Assembly (NCBI GenBank): GCA_013373085.1
Contig: JABXIM010000013.1
Coordinates: forward strand, 79,204-143,203
Direction: 5' to 3'
Origin: Oceanospirillaceae bacterium
GTDB taxonomy: Bacteria > Pseudomonadota > Gammaproteobacteria > Pseudomonadales > Balneatricaceae
Length of the DNA stretch: 64,000 nucleotides
In this document: positions 8,044-16,717 of the stretch, piece after piece
Numbering within the stretch: the stretch's first letter is position 1
Layout of the letters: every line of letters begins with the position of its first letter
Program-made: the position numbers and the translations under genes
The notes under the pieces: model-generated
Told to the model about the DNA's origin: nothing
The model's database searches: none
Seen by the model: the letters and a program-made list of their open reading frames with translations, nothing else

Positions 8044-8853
8044 ATGTCTGAAATCGCCTGGCGGATTCTGCTATTTGGCGCCTGTTTTGGCGTATTGGCG
8101 CTACTCGAGGCCTGGCGGCCCCGCCGCCATCGGCGTCAGACACGGGCCATACGCTGGCGCATCAATGCCGGCCTGTTGCTGGTCGATGTGGCGGCGCAGC
8201 GTCTGACTCTCGGGGCGGCAGCCTATCTGATGGCCATGCATGCCGAGTCGCAGGGCTGGGGATTGCTGCGCCTGCTGGAGTGGCCGCCGGGCATCGCGGC
8301 AGTGGCAGGCTTCGTGCTGCTCGACCTAGCGATCTATTTCCAGCATGTGCTCTTTCATGCAGTGCCGCTGCTGTGGCGCATCCACCGGGTGCACCACACG
8401 GACCTCGACCTGGACCTGAGTTCGGGCTTTCGTTTCCACCCCTTCGAGATCCTGCTGTCGTTGCTGTACAAGGTCGCACTGGTCGCTGCGCTTGGGGTCG
8501 CGCCCTGGACGGTTCTGCTGTTCGAGGCCACACTGAGCGGCGCGGCGCTGTTCAGTCATGCCAACCTGCGCCTGGGCAGGCGGCTGGATCGCTGGCTGCG
8601 ACTGCTGCTGGTCACGCCGGACATGCACCGGGTACACCATTCGGTGGTTCCCGCCGAGACCGACAGCAACTTCGGTTTTTTTCTGTCGATCTGGGACCGC
8701 CTGTTCGGCACCTATCGCGATCAGCCTGAGGCGGGTCATGAGCACATGGTGATCGGACTCAGCGACTATCAGGCACCCGAAAAGCTGGGACTGAACGGGT
8801 TACTGGGGCTGCCGTTTTCGGCAACGGATGGGCGCCGCGGGAGACGTCGCTGA
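8044..8853 (+). CDS. Sterol desaturase / fatty acid hydroxylase family protein
   Basis: A 269-residue membrane di-iron oxidoreductase. The histidine clusters typical of the family are visible: HVLFH, HRVHH about ten residues later, and a distal MHRVHH, followed by a conserved TDSNFGFFLSIWDRLFGTY segment. About four hydrophobic segments precede or separate them. The start is the ATG at 8044 behind CAGGAGGT; upstream in-frame codons lack a ribosome site and read through promoter sequence. Bacterial members hydroxylate or desaturate lipids, carotenoids or hopanoids; the substrate here is unknown. It is a single gene. Confidence 0.85.
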   Translation: MSEIAWRILLFGACFGVLALLEAWRPRRHRRQTRAIRWRINAGLLLVDVAAQRLTLGAAAYLMAMHAESQGWGLLRLLEWPPGIAAVAGFVLLDLAIYFQHVLFHAVPLLWRIHRVHHTDLDLDLSSGFRFHPFEILLSLLYKVALVAALGVAPWTVLLFEATLSGAALFSHANLRLGRRLDRWLRLLLVTPDMHRVHHSVVPAETDSNFGFFLSIWDRLFGTYRDQPEAGHEHMVIGLSDYQAPEKLGLNGLLGLPFSATDGRRGRRR

Positions 8854-9069
8854 ACAGGTCAGAAGTACACAGTTGTCTGCGTATTGAACAGCCTTTTCGT
8901 TGCCCGGGTAAATCTGTCTAAACCTTCTATTTGTAAAGCAATTTTTTTACAAAAATTTGTTATGGCGGCGGAATCGGCGCAGCTCCCGGAATGCCTAGAT
9001 TCGTGGCTTTGTCGGGCCTTGGCTACACCCTGTGGGCGTCCAAATCAAGTATTGAAAAAAAACCGATGC
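8854..9069. other. AT-rich leader region upstream of nrdA
   Basis: Together with the operator region this 406-base gap has no convincing gene. It contains a poly-T/poly-A segment around 8940-8960 that can form an AATTTTT/AAAAATT hairpin, possibly closing the preceding gene or part of the nrd promoter. Promoter elements cannot be placed with confidence. Confidence 0.4.
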
Positions 9070-9085
9070 TAACTATATTTAGTGC
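9070..9085. promoter_or_regulatory. NrdR box 1
   Basis: TAACTATATTTAGTGC matches the NrdR-box consensus ACACTATATATAGTGT at its core positions. It lies 31 bp from a second box, i.e. three helical turns, the spacing required for cooperative binding of the NrdR repressor (ATP/dATP-sensing). It implies dATP-dependent repression of the nrdA operon. Confidence 0.85.
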
Positions 9086-9100
9086 CGATTAATCCGGTGT

Positions 9101-9116
9101 GCACAAGATATAGTGT
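9101..9116. promoter_or_regulatory. NrdR box 2
   Basis: GCACAAGATATAGTGT matches the NrdR consensus, with CA at the left and TATAGTGT at the right. The distance to box 1 is exactly 31 bp. It sits 144 bp upstream of the nrdA start codon, probably overlapping the promoter. Confidence 0.85.
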
Positions 9117-9259
9117 TCTTAGCGTGGTTACCCCACAAGAACACCGCTTGCCGTTGCCCGTTTTTGCGCCTCAGCTATCCTCTGGGCATTGCGCGGGCGG
9201 AATAGGGATCGCACAAAGCCGGTCGATACGATTTCAGAGAGCAGGAGTAGCGCGCCGCT

Positions 9260-11524
9260 ATGCAGCAAGACTTGATGGTTACCAAACGGGACGGTCGACG
9301 CGAAAACATTGACCTGGAGAAGATCCACCGCGTTGTGATCTGGGCCGCAGAGGGGCTCGACAACGTCTCTCCGTCTGAGGTCGAACTCAAGGCGCACCTG
9401 CAGTTCTACGACGGCATCAAGACATCCGATATCCACGAAACGCTGATCAAGTCGGCTGCCGACCTGATCTCCGAGAATGCGCCGGACTACCAGTACCTGG
9501 CCGCCCGACTGGCGATCTTCCATCTGCGCAAGCGCGCATTCGGCAGCTACGAGCCGCCACGCCTGTTCGAACACGTCACCCGCATGGTCGAAGCCAACCG
9601 CTACGACAAGCACCTGCTCGCGGATTACAGCGAGCAGGAGTGGGATGAACTGAACGATTACCTCAAGCACGACCGCGACATGAACTTCTCCTACGTCGCG
9701 GTGAAGCAGCTCGAGGGCAAGTACCTGGCGCAGAACCGTGTCACTGGCGAGATCTTCGAAAGCCCTCAGATCCTGTACATTCTGGTGGCGGCCTGCCTGT
9801 TCGCCGATTACCCGCGTGAGACCCGCCTCGACTACGTCAAGCGGTTCTACGATGCCACCTCCAGCTTCAAGCTGTCGCTGCCGACGCCGATCATGTCCGG
9901 TGTACGTACGCCGACGCGCCAGTTCAGCTCATGCGTACTGATCGAGTGCGATGACAGCCTGGACTCGATCAATGCCACCGCTGGCGCCATCGTCAAGTAC
10001 GTGTCGCAGCGTGCCGGTATCGGTATCAACGCCGGCAAGATTCGCGCGCTCGGCAGCCCGATTCGCAACGGCGAAGCCTTCCACACCGGTTGTATTCCGT
10101 TTTACAAACACTTCCAGACCGCGGTGAAGTCCTGCTCCCAGGGCGGTGTGCGCGGTGGCGCGGCGACGCTGTTCTACCCGATGTGGCACCTGGAGGTCGA
10201 GTCGCTGCTGGTCCTCAAGAACAACCGTGGCGTCGAGGAAAACCGCGTTCGCCACATCGACTACGGCGTGCAGATCAACAAGCTGATGTACCAGCGCCTG
10301 ATCAAAGGCGAGCACATCACCCTGTTCAGCCCGCACGAAGTGCCGGGGCTGTACGATGCCTTCTTTGCCGACCAGGCCGAGTTCGAACGCCTGTACGTGC
10401 AGTACGAACAGGACCCGAACATCCGCAAGAAGACGCTCAAGGCGGTCGAGCTGTTCGGCCTGCTGGCGTCCGAGCGCGCGTCCACCGGCCGCATCTACGT
10501 GCAGAACGTCGACCACTGCAACACCCACAGCCCGTTCGATCCGACGGTGGCGCCGGTCAAGCAGTCCAACCTCTGCCTCGAGATCGCACTGCCGACCAAG
10601 CCTCTGGCCGACATCAACGATCCCAACGGCGAAATCGCGCTCTGTACGCTGTCGGCGTTCAACCTCGGCGCGCTGGAGAACCTCGACGAGCTCGAGGAAC
10701 TGGCGGACCTGATCGTGCGTGCACTGGACAGCCTGCTGGATTATCAGGACTATCCGATCGAAGCGGCGCGCAACGCGACCATGGCCCGTCGTACCCTGGG
10801 TGTCGGCGTTACCAACTTCGCCTACTACCTGGCCAAGCATGGCGTGCGCTACTCAGACGGTTCCGCCAACGGCCTGGTGCACCGCACCTTCGAGGCGATT
10901 CAATACTATTTGCTGAAGGCATCCAACGACCTGGCGAAGGAGCGTGGCGCCTGTCCGAAGTTCAACGAGACCACCTACGCCAAGGGCCTGCTGCCGATCG
11001 ATACCTACAAGCGCGAGGTCGACGAGTTCTGCGACGAGCCGCTGCACTACTTCTGGGAAACCCTGCGCGAGGACATCCGCGAATTCGGGCTGCGCAACAG
11101 CACCCTGACTGCGCTGATGCCGTGCGAGACCTCGTCCCAGATCACCAACTCGACCAATGGCATCGAGCCGCCGCGTGGCTACGTTTCGGTCAAGGCGAGC
11201 AAGGACGGCATCATGAAGCAGGTGGTGCCGGAGTACACCGAGCTGAAGAACCACTATGAGCTGCTGTGGAACATTCCGAACAACGAAGGCTATCTGCAGC
11301 TGGTGGGGATCATGCAGAAGTTCGTCGACCAGTCGATCTCGGCCAACACCAACTACGACCCGAGCAAGTTCCCGGGTGACAAGGTGCCGATGAAGCAGCT
11401 GCTCAAGGATCTGCTGACTGCGTACAAGTACGGCGTCAAGACGCTGTACTACCACAATACGCGAGATGGTGCGTCCGACGGTCAGGACGATGGCGGCTGT
11501 GAAGGCGGCGCCTGCAAGCTGTAA
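9260..11524 (+). CDS. nrdA: Class Ia ribonucleotide reductase alpha subunit
   Basis: A 754-residue subunit that reduces ribonucleoside diphosphates to deoxyribonucleotides in the cytosol, using the radical made by NrdB. Residues 1-95 are an ATP-cone, the dATP/ATP activity switch. The catalytic barrel includes the FSSCVLIECDDS cysteine region, NLCLEIALP with the active-site Cys and Glu, and the PCETSSQITNSTNGIEPPRG loop. The C-terminal CEGGACKL tail holds the cysteine pair re-reduced by thioredoxin or glutaredoxin. Length matches E. coli NrdA. It leads the nrdA-nrdB-yfaE operon and is controlled by the NrdR boxes upstream. Confidence 0.97.
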   Translation: MQQDLMVTKRDGRRENIDLEKIHRVVIWAAEGLDNVSPSEVELKAHLQFYDGIKTSDIHETLIKSAADLISENAPDYQYLAARLAIFHLRKRAFGSYEPPRLFEHVTRMVEANRYDKHLLADYSEQEWDELNDYLKHDRDMNFSYVAVKQLEGKYLAQNRVTGEIFESPQILYILVAACLFADYPRETRLDYVKRFYDATSSFKLSLPTPIMSGVRTPTRQFSSCVLIECDDSLDSINATAGAIVKYVSQRAGIGINAGKIRALGSPIRNGEAFHTGCIPFYKHFQTAVKSCSQGGVRGGAATLFYPMWHLEVESLLVLKNNRGVEENRVRHIDYGVQINKLMYQRLIKGEHITLFSPHEVPGLYDAFFADQAEFERLYVQYEQDPNIRKKTLKAVELFGLLASERASTGRIYVQNVDHCNTHSPFDPTVAPVKQSNLCLEIALPTKPLADINDPNGEIALCTLSAFNLGALENLDELEELADLIVRALDSLLDYQDYPIEAARNATMARRTLGVGVTNFAYYLAKHGVRYSDGSANGLVHRTFEAIQYYLLKASNDLAKERGACPKFNETTYAKGLLPIDTYKREVDEFCDEPLHYFWETLREDIREFGLRNSTLTALMPCETSSQITNSTNGIEPPRGYVSVKASKDGIMKQVVPEYTELKNHYELLWNIPNNEGYLQLVGIMQKFVDQSISANTNYDPSKFPGDKVPMKQLLKDLLTAYKYGVKTLYYHNTRDGASDGQDDGGCEGGACKL

Positions 11525-11612
11525 TCTATAGGTTCTTCGATACCGCAGCGGGCCGGTCATCCTCGGATGGCTGGCTCGTCCGTATGCTTGCCAGTGAGTT
11601 TTCAGGGAAACA

Positions 11613-12743
11613 ATGTCTTACTCCACATTCAGCACCTCCACCCATGATGCGACCCGTGAACCGATGTTTTTCGGTCGCAGCGTCAACGTTGCCCGTTATG
11701 ACAAGCAGAAATACCCGATATTCGAAAAGCTGATCGAGAAGCAGCTGTCTTTTTTCTGGCGTCCCGAGGAAGTCGACCTGTCGACCGACCGCAAGGACTT
11801 CCTGGGCATGCCGGAGCATGAGAAACACATCTTCCTGAGCAACCTCAAGTACCAGACCCTGCTGGATTCGGTACAGGGGCGTTCGCCGAACATCGCCTTT
11901 CTACCGGTGGTGTCGTTGCCGGAACTGGAAACCTGGTTCGAGACCTGGGCGTTCAGCGAGACGATCCACAGTCGCTCCTACACCCATATCATCCGCAACA
12001 TCATCACCGAGCCGTCATCGGTATTCGATGCGATCGTGACCAACGAGGAGATCGTCAAGCGCGCCGAGTCGGTGACCAAGCTGTATGACCAGTTCATCGA
12101 GCTGGTGCAGGTCTATGTCACCCACGGAGAGGGCGAGCACGAAATCCGCGGACGTCGTTTCGACACCAGCCTGCGCAACCTCAAGTGCAAGCTGTACCTG
12201 ACGCTGGTATCCGTCAACGTCCTCGAAGCGATCCGCTTCTATGTCAGTTTCGCCTGCTCCTTCGCGTTTGCCGAGCGCGCGCTGATGGAAGGCAATGCCA
12301 AGATCATCAAGCTGATCGCCCGTGACGAGGCGCTGCACCTCACCGGCACTCAGCACATGCTCAATTTGATGGCCTCCGGCGCCGACGATCCGGAGATGAA
12401 GGAAGTGGCGCGGGAATGCCGCGACGAGGCCCGCCGCATCTTTGCCGAGGCGGCGCAGCAGGAGAAGGACTGGGCGCAGTACCTGTTCCGTGACGGCTCA
12501 ATGATCGGTCTCAACGCCAAGATCCTCAGTGATTACGTCGAGTACATCACCAACGTACGCATGAAGGCACTGGGCTTCGAAGAACTCTTCCCGAGCAAGC
12601 AGAACCCGCTGCCCTGGATGAATGCCTGGCTGGTCAGTGACAACGTTCAGGTGGCGCCACAGGAGTCCGAGATCAGCTCCTACCTGGTTGGCCAGATCGA
12701 CAACGAAGTCGGCGACGGTGACTTCGACGATTTCGATCTTTAA
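11613..12743 (+). CDS. nrdB: Class Ia ribonucleotide reductase beta subunit
   Basis: A 376-residue di-iron protein that holds the tyrosyl radical for NrdA. The [21 protein letters not shown] region gives the iron-binding Glu/His and the radical Tyr (SRSYTH, equal to Tyr122 of E. coli); [17 protein letters not shown] gives the second Glu/His set. The C-terminal acidic tail ends in DGDFDDFDL, which docks in NrdA. AGGGA lies five bases before the ATG. The presence of Tyr and the class Ia ferredoxin downstream argue against a class Ib or Ic enzyme. Confidence 0.97.
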   Translation: MSYSTFSTSTHDATREPMFFGRSVNVARYDKQKYPIFEKLIEKQLSFFWRPEEVDLSTDRKDFLGMPEHEKHIFLSNLKYQTLLDSVQGRSPNIAFLPVVSLPELETWFETWAFSETIHSRSYTHIIRNIITEPSSVFDAIVTNEEIVKRAESVTKLYDQFIELVQVYVTHGEGEHEIRGRRFDTSLRNLKCKLYLTLVSVNVLEAIRFYVSFACSFAFAERALMEGNAKIIKLIARDEALHLTGTQHMLNLMASGADDPEMKEVARECRDEARRIFAEAAQQEKDWAQYLFRDGSMIGLNAKILSDYVEYITNVRMKALGFEELFPSKQNPLPWMNAWLVSDNVQVAPQESEISSYLVGQIDNEVGDGDFDDFDL

Positions 12744-12806
12744 GGCTCAAGCCTGGAGCCCATCGCCGCCGCAACCTCGATGGGCTCACCAGACAAGGAA
12801 TTCAGC

Positions 12807-13073
12807 ATGTCCGGGATTCCCCGAATAAAGGTCTACAACTACGGGACCTACTTCTACGAGCACGAATTCTCGCTGCTCGATACCCTCGAAGCCAACGAAG
12901 TGCCGGCGCCCTTCAACTGCCGCGGCGGTTACTGTGGCTGCTGCAAGGTCCGGCTTCTCGATGGCGAAGTGGAGTGGGTGCAGGACAGCCTGGTCGATCT
13001 GCCGGAAGGCGAGATCCTGACCTGCTGCTGTAAGCCGAAAACCCATATCGAGATCGAGCTTCCGGAAGAGTAG
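12807..13073 (+). CDS. yfaE: 2Fe-2S ferredoxin for NrdB cofactor maintenance
   Basis: An 88-residue plant-type [2Fe-2S] ferredoxin. The cluster motif is CRGGYCGCCKVRL (C-x4-C-x2-C style) with the fourth cysteine in the ILTCCCKP segment. In E. coli YfaE supplies electrons to rebuild the di-iron tyrosyl radical of NrdB, and its place right after nrdB supports the same role. The start is taken at 12807, where AAGGA stands six bases upstream; an in-frame ATG at 12780 has no ribosome site. A rho-independent terminator follows. Confidence 0.92.
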   Translation: MSGIPRIKVYNYGTYFYEHEFSLLDTLEANEVPAPFNCRGGYCGCCKVRLLDGEVEWVQDSLVDLPEGEILTCCCKPKTHIEIELPEE

Positions 13074-13119
13074 GCACAAACCTCGACGCAAGGCCCGATG
13101 GGCTGCTAAGCCGTTCGAT

Positions 13120-13156
13120 GGCAGGCCCAATGGCTTCTCCGGGTGCCTGCCTTTTT
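13120..13156 (+). terminator. Rho-independent terminator of the nrd operon
   Basis: GGCAGGC (13120-13126) pairs with GCCTGCC (13145-13151), the stem extends by CC/GG inward, and TTTTT follows at 13152. It lies 47 bases after the yfaE stop. Confidence 0.8.
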
Positions 13157-13468
13157 ATCGCAGCACTCACTACGCTCTACACCCCTGCCCAAGCCGCCAT
13201 TCCGCTGCCCTGTATGGGTGCGTCCGAGAATTCTTTTGCACAGTTCCTGTAACGGTATTGTCAAGCTCGGCATGGGGCCGCGTTGCCAGGATTTTATCCC
13301 GGCTATTGCACATAACTTGCTGAAAAATAAGTGCTTATAAGGTGCTGGTGTTAAATTGCACGATTTGCTGAATTGCCCGTAATTACTGGCTTTCGCTTCA
13401 GTGTCCCATACTTATCCAGCAAGTTATGCACAGTTTGTGTGGGTAATCGCTTCTAGCTGGCCCGTGTT

Positions 13469-13744
13469 GTGCATGCACCCAAAAGGTGCCTGGATGACCC
13501 ATGTTGGGGCGAGGTTCGGTCGTTCCTCGAAGCCAACCGCTGTCAGGACTCCGTGGCGCAGCGTGTTTACCTGGCGCTTATTGATGGTTTCCCGGTGTCG
13601 GCGGCAGGTCGTCGATTGTCATTCCCCGACAATCGCCACATCAGCCCCTCGAGCCTATCAACCCCGGTTGTCATGCCAAAGCCGGCAGGCAATCCGGTTG
13701 TTGAAAAGATATACAGTTCGCGCTTTTCAGTCCGGTTTATCTAA
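13469..13744 (+). CDS. Doubtful small ORF with TrfB/KorA-like helix-turn-helix pattern
   Basis: A 91-codon frame. Residues 18-55 (from RSFLEANR through ALIDGFPVSAAGRRLSF) resemble the KorA/TrfB DNA-binding segment, where an L-V-D-G-x-P turn precedes the HTH helices. The second HTH helix looks poor (DNRHISPSS), and the following sequence is not recognisable. No good ribosome site stands before the ATG. It could be a decayed plasmid-type regulator or a chance frame in an otherwise non-coding region. Low confidence. Confidence 0.25.
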   Translation: MHAPKRCLDDPCWGEVRSFLEANRCQDSVAQRVYLALIDGFPVSAAGRRLSFPDNRHISPSSLSTPVVMPKPAGNPVVEKIYSSRFSVRFI

Positions 13745-13841
13745 CGCTCGAAAATGATTGAAATTTAACCGTTCTAACGCTTGTCTGCATGCTTCCGTCG
13801 TTTGGGCGGGCCTTTCAAAAAGATGAATAAATAACAAGTCC

Positions 13842-13906
13842 GGATGTGGGGTATTGGCGACAAAGTCAACCTTGACAAGCCACGACTTTGATTACCGTCC
13901 ACATCC
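13842..13906. repeat. Nested inverted repeat, cloverleaf-like
   Basis: GGATGTGG (13842-13849) pairs with CCACATCC (13899-13906). Inside, CAAAGTC (13861-13867) pairs with GACTTTG (13884-13890), and GTCAA/TTGAC (13865-13876) can form a competing inner hairpin. The 65-base unit is isolated in non-coding DNA and may be a structured RNA, a protein-binding site or a mobile-element relic. Confidence 0.5.
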
Positions 13907-14084
13907 TGAGCGGCGCCCCCGGATGATCCACAAACGTTGCCACGAGTTTTTAATATTTCAATATTGACTTGCTTAACATATTGAAAAATAAGAGAAAAAA
14001 CGCGCTGTATATATTTTGATCAATTTAACTGAGGGCGTGTAACCATGGGCGCTAGGGGCATGTTTCCAAAATTAGATCACAGTT

Positions 14085-14093
14085 TTATCCACA
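14085..14093 (+). promoter_or_regulatory. Consensus DnaA box
   Basis: TTATCCACA, a perfect match to the strong DnaA-box consensus, lies in the AT-rich part of the intergenic region. A single 9-mer can arise by chance; the weaker boxes 650 bp upstream make it worth noting. Confidence 0.4.
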
Positions 14094-14409
14094 GAATATG
14101 GGGGTAACTGAACAAGAATGCATTTCAATAAAACCGACACATACTGACATGATGGTCAAGACCTGAAACCTCAAATTACTGCTGCCTTCTTGATGTCAGG
14201 AAAGCTTAACCTCGCTTTCATTCGGCTGACTTTTCATCAGCTTAATCTGCCTCTCGTCGCCCGATATCGGGCGCGGGCGTTGCGCAGTCGCGCAATGCCG
14301 AAATCCGTTTCCAGGAGTGGCGTTACCGCTGCTGTGGTCCTGTGAACGCCGATTGCGGCCGCTAGGCCATGATCCCGTCATGAAATTCGATCTCAACAGA
14401 GGCAATACC

Positions 14410-15900
14410 ATGTCAAAGCTGTCCCGTCGCCAGTTTGTCGGCCTGATGTCCGCCGCCGCCGCCGGCACCGCCCTGAGCCCGCTGGGGCTTTTCCACAGCC
14501 GCCGTGCCGTGGCGGCCGAGAATGGCTGTTTCCCCGCCAGCTTTAGCGTCCCGGGTTTCGGCCCCATTGCGCCGAGACTGCCTGTCAACAGCTGGGAGCT
14601 CGGTGACCTGGCCGGCTCGGAGCTGCTGAGGCTGCCGCCGGGATTCAGTTACACCGCTATCTCGCTCAAGGGCTCGCTGATGAGCGACGGTACCCTGGTG
14701 CCGGAGAAGCACGACGGTATGGGCTGTTTCCAGGGCCGCGAAGGCAACTACATCCTGGTGCGCAACCACGAGTGCAGCATCGGCAGCAGCCTCAAGTGCG
14801 TGGCGCCGAACGGCTACAATTACGACGAATTTGTGGACGGCCTGGCCGGTGGCGGCACCACCACGGTGATCGTCGACCGCAATGGCCGGGTGGTGCAGGA
14901 TTATGTCTCTCTCGGCGGCACCATCCGCAACTGTGCCGGTGGCGAAACCCCCTGGGGTTCCTGGATCAGCTGCGAAGAGAACCTGACCACGCCGGCCACC
15001 GACGACCGCGCGACCGTCAAGCATGGTTACAACTTCGAAGTGCCATCGATGGCCGGCGAAGCCGTCGAGCCGGTGCCGCTGGTCGCCATGGGACGCATGA
15101 ATCACGAAGCGATTGCCGTCGATCCGCAGACCGGCTTCGTGTATGAAACCGAAGACCGTGGTGACAGCGCCTTCTACCGCTTCGTGCCGCACGTGCGCCC
15201 CAACGGCTTTGGCGACCTGCAGCAGGGCGGCGATCTTTATGCGATGGTGATCGACCTTGGTCAGTATTCCGATTGCAACGGCGCAGAACTGCCCCAGAGC
15301 GTCATGCAGGGCACTGTACAGGTCGACACCCGCGGCACGGCCCGTGGCGCAGCAGGCAGCATGCTGCCGTTCCTGGGCCAGGAACTGAAGGTGCGCTGGG
15401 TCAAGCTCGAGGACGTGGACCCGGTCGACGATACCCTGCGCTTCGAGGCGCAGGCCAAGGGCGCGGCGGTCTTCTGGCGTGGCGAAGGCGCCTGGACCCA
15501 CCACAACAGCATCTACTTCGTCGCCAGCGGCGCCGGTGACGAGGGCGAGGGACAGGTGTGGTGCTACAACCCGCGCACCGAAACCATCAAGCTGGTGGTC
15601 GAGTCGACGGACGAGACCCTGCTCGACGGTCCGGACAATATCACCGTGGCGCGCGACGGCACCCTGTACCTGTGCGAGGACGGTAGCGGTGGTCAGGAAG
15701 GTGACGCGAATTACGGTCAATACATCGTCGGTGTGGATAAAAGCGGCGGCCTGTTCCAGTTCGCCCACAACAACGTCGACACCGGCGAGTTCTGCGGCGC
15801 CTGCTTCTCGCCGGACGGCAAGTTCATGTTCGTCAACAGCCAGAACATTGGCGTAACCTACGCTATCTGGCGCGACGACGGCCGTTCGATCTACCTGTAA
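14410..15900 (+). CDS. Tat-exported PhoX family (DUF839) protein
   Basis: A 496-residue protein with an N-terminal twin-arginine signal (SRRQFVGLMSA, hydrophobic stretch, cleavage near AVAAE). The mature part has motifs of the PhoX/DUF839 family: YILVRNHECS, GGTTTVIVDRNG, GETPWGSWISCEENL, GRMNHEAIAVD, YETEDRGDSAFYRFVP and a late LYLCEDGSGG. PhoX enzymes are calcium- and iron-dependent beta-propeller alkaline phosphatases of the periplasm, exported folded. Whether this member is a phosphatase is not proven by sequence. The ATG at 14410 has AGAGG seven bases upstream; further upstream ATGs add residues before the Tat motif and lack such a site. The gene is monocistronic. Confidence 0.85.
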   Translation: MSKLSRRQFVGLMSAAAAGTALSPLGLFHSRRAVAAENGCFPASFSVPGFGPIAPRLPVNSWELGDLAGSELLRLPPGFSYTAISLKGSLMSDGTLVPEKHDGMGCFQGREGNYILVRNHECSIGSSLKCVAPNGYNYDEFVDGLAGGGTTTVIVDRNGRVVQDYVSLGGTIRNCAGGETPWGSWISCEENLTTPATDDRATVKHGYNFEVPSMAGEAVEPVPLVAMGRMNHEAIAVDPQTGFVYETEDRGDSAFYRFVPHVRPNGFGDLQQGGDLYAMVIDLGQYSDCNGAELPQSVMQGTVQVDTRGTARGAAGSMLPFLGQELKVRWVKLEDVDPVDDTLRFEAQAKGAAVFWRGEGAWTHHNSIYFVASGAGDEGEGQVWCYNPRTETIKLVVESTDETLLDGPDNITVARDGTLYLCEDGSGGQEGDANYGQYIVGVDKSGGLFQFAHNNVDTGEFCGACFSPDGKFMFVNSQNIGVTYAIWRDDGRSIYL

Positions 15901-15907
15901 GGAGTAG

Positions 15908-15940
15908 GTTGGGTGGAGCGGCGAAGCCGCAAAACCCAAC
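15908..15940. repeat. Palindromic intergenic repeat, copy 1
   Basis: GTTGGGT (15908-15914) and ACCCAAC (15934-15940) flank an inner GCGGC-GAA-GCCGC hairpin, with three-base spacers on both sides, giving a symmetric 33-base unit. It lies seven bases after the PhoX-like stop, so it could act as a terminator. A diverged relative is at 32070-32107. Confidence 0.65.
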
Positions 15941-16075
15941 ACCCTATCTTGGTGGCAACCGCATACGGACAATTTGCCAAACGGATCCAGATGATGGGGT
16001 ACGCGATGCTCATGCACCACGGTAAGCCTTGAAGCCGGTGCCCATGCATCGCTTCGCCCATCCTGCGAGCCCGCC

Positions 16076-16714
16076 TCAGGCGGGCTCCGTTTTGTGCTTG
16101 TACTCGCACAGGTCTTCGATCAGGCAGGCGCCGCAGCGCGGCTTGCGCGCGACGCAGATGTAGCGGCCGTGCAGGATCAGCCAGTGATGCGCGTCCCTGA
16201 GAAATTCCTTGGGAACGAAGCGCAGCAGCTTCTTCTCCACTTCCAGTACCGTCTTGCCGGGCGCAATGCCGGTGCGGTTGGACACGCGGAAGATATGGGT
16301 GTCGACCGCCATGGTCGGCTGACCGAAGGCGGTGTTCAATACCACGTTGGCGGTCTTGCGGCCGACACCGGGCAGGGCTTCGAGGGCTTCCCGCGTCTCC
16401 GGTACCTCTGAGTTGTGGCGCTCGACCAGCATGCGGCACGCCTTGATGACGTTCTCGGCCTTGCTGTTGAACAGGCCGATGGTCTTGATGTATTCCTTCA
16501 GACCTTCGACGCCGAGCGCCAGAATCGCCTCGGGCGTATTGGCGATCGGGAACAGCCTGCGTGTGGCTTTGTTGACACCGACATCGGTGGCCTGGGCCGA
16601 CAGGATCACCGCGATCAGCAACTCGAACGGCGTCTGGTATTCCAGCTCGGTGGTCGGATTGGGATTGTCGTCGCGCAGGCGACTGAATATTTGGTGGCGT
16701 TTGGCGGCATTCAT
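16076..16714 (-). CDS. nth: Endonuclease III, DNA glycosylase/AP lyase
   Basis: A 212-residue base-excision repair enzyme that removes oxidised pyrimidines and cleaves the abasic site. The helix-hairpin-helix LPGVGRKTANVV carries the catalytic lysine, and VDTHIFRVSNR the catalytic aspartate. The C-terminal [4Fe-4S] motif is C187-x6-C194-x2-C197-x5-C203. Length equals E. coli Nth (211). It starts four bases after the rnfE stop and is the last gene of the rnf operon, the same order as rsxABCDGE-nth in E. coli. Confidence 0.96.
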   Translation of the reverse strand: MNAAKRHQIFSRLRDDNPNPTTELEYQTPFELLIAVILSAQATDVGVNKATRRLFPIANTPEAILALGVEGLKEYIKTIGLFNSKAENVIKACRMLVERHNSEVPETREALEALPGVGRKTANVVLNTAFGQPTMAVDTHIFRVSNRTGIAPGKTVLEVEKKLLRFVPKEFLRDAHHWLILHGRYICVARKPRCGACLIEDLCEYKHKTEPA

Positions 16715-16717
16715 TGT

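Larger units (their letters stand above)
13157..14409. other. 1.25-kb AT-rich intergenic region
   Basis: Apart from one doubtful small ORF this region appears non-coding. It holds an inverted repeat of CAGCAAGTTATG (13309-13323 against 13419-13430), DnaA-box-like words at 13412, 13424 and 13438, a perfect DnaA box TTATCCACA at 14085-14093, a nested inverted repeat at 13842-13906, AT-rich tracts around 13950-14040, and several GATC sites. The last 200 bases hold the promoter area of the PhoX-like gene, including CTTTCAT words too irregular to be called a Pho box. Confidence 0.5.

Noticed and set aside
14205..14260. Pho box upstream of the PhoX-like gene
   Set aside because: CTTTCAT and TTTTCAT words are present, but they are not at the 11-bp repeat spacing of a Pho box.
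13157..14409. Chromosomal replication origin
   Set aside because: Only one perfect DnaA box and three weak ones were found, with no dnaA, gidA or rpmH nearby. Kept as a finding of lower rank, not called as oriC.
14413..16020. Minus-strand open frame (about 535 codons) opposite the PhoX-like gene
   Set aside because: It covers the Tat-exported protein in antisense and reads as Val/Ala/His-rich shadow sequence.
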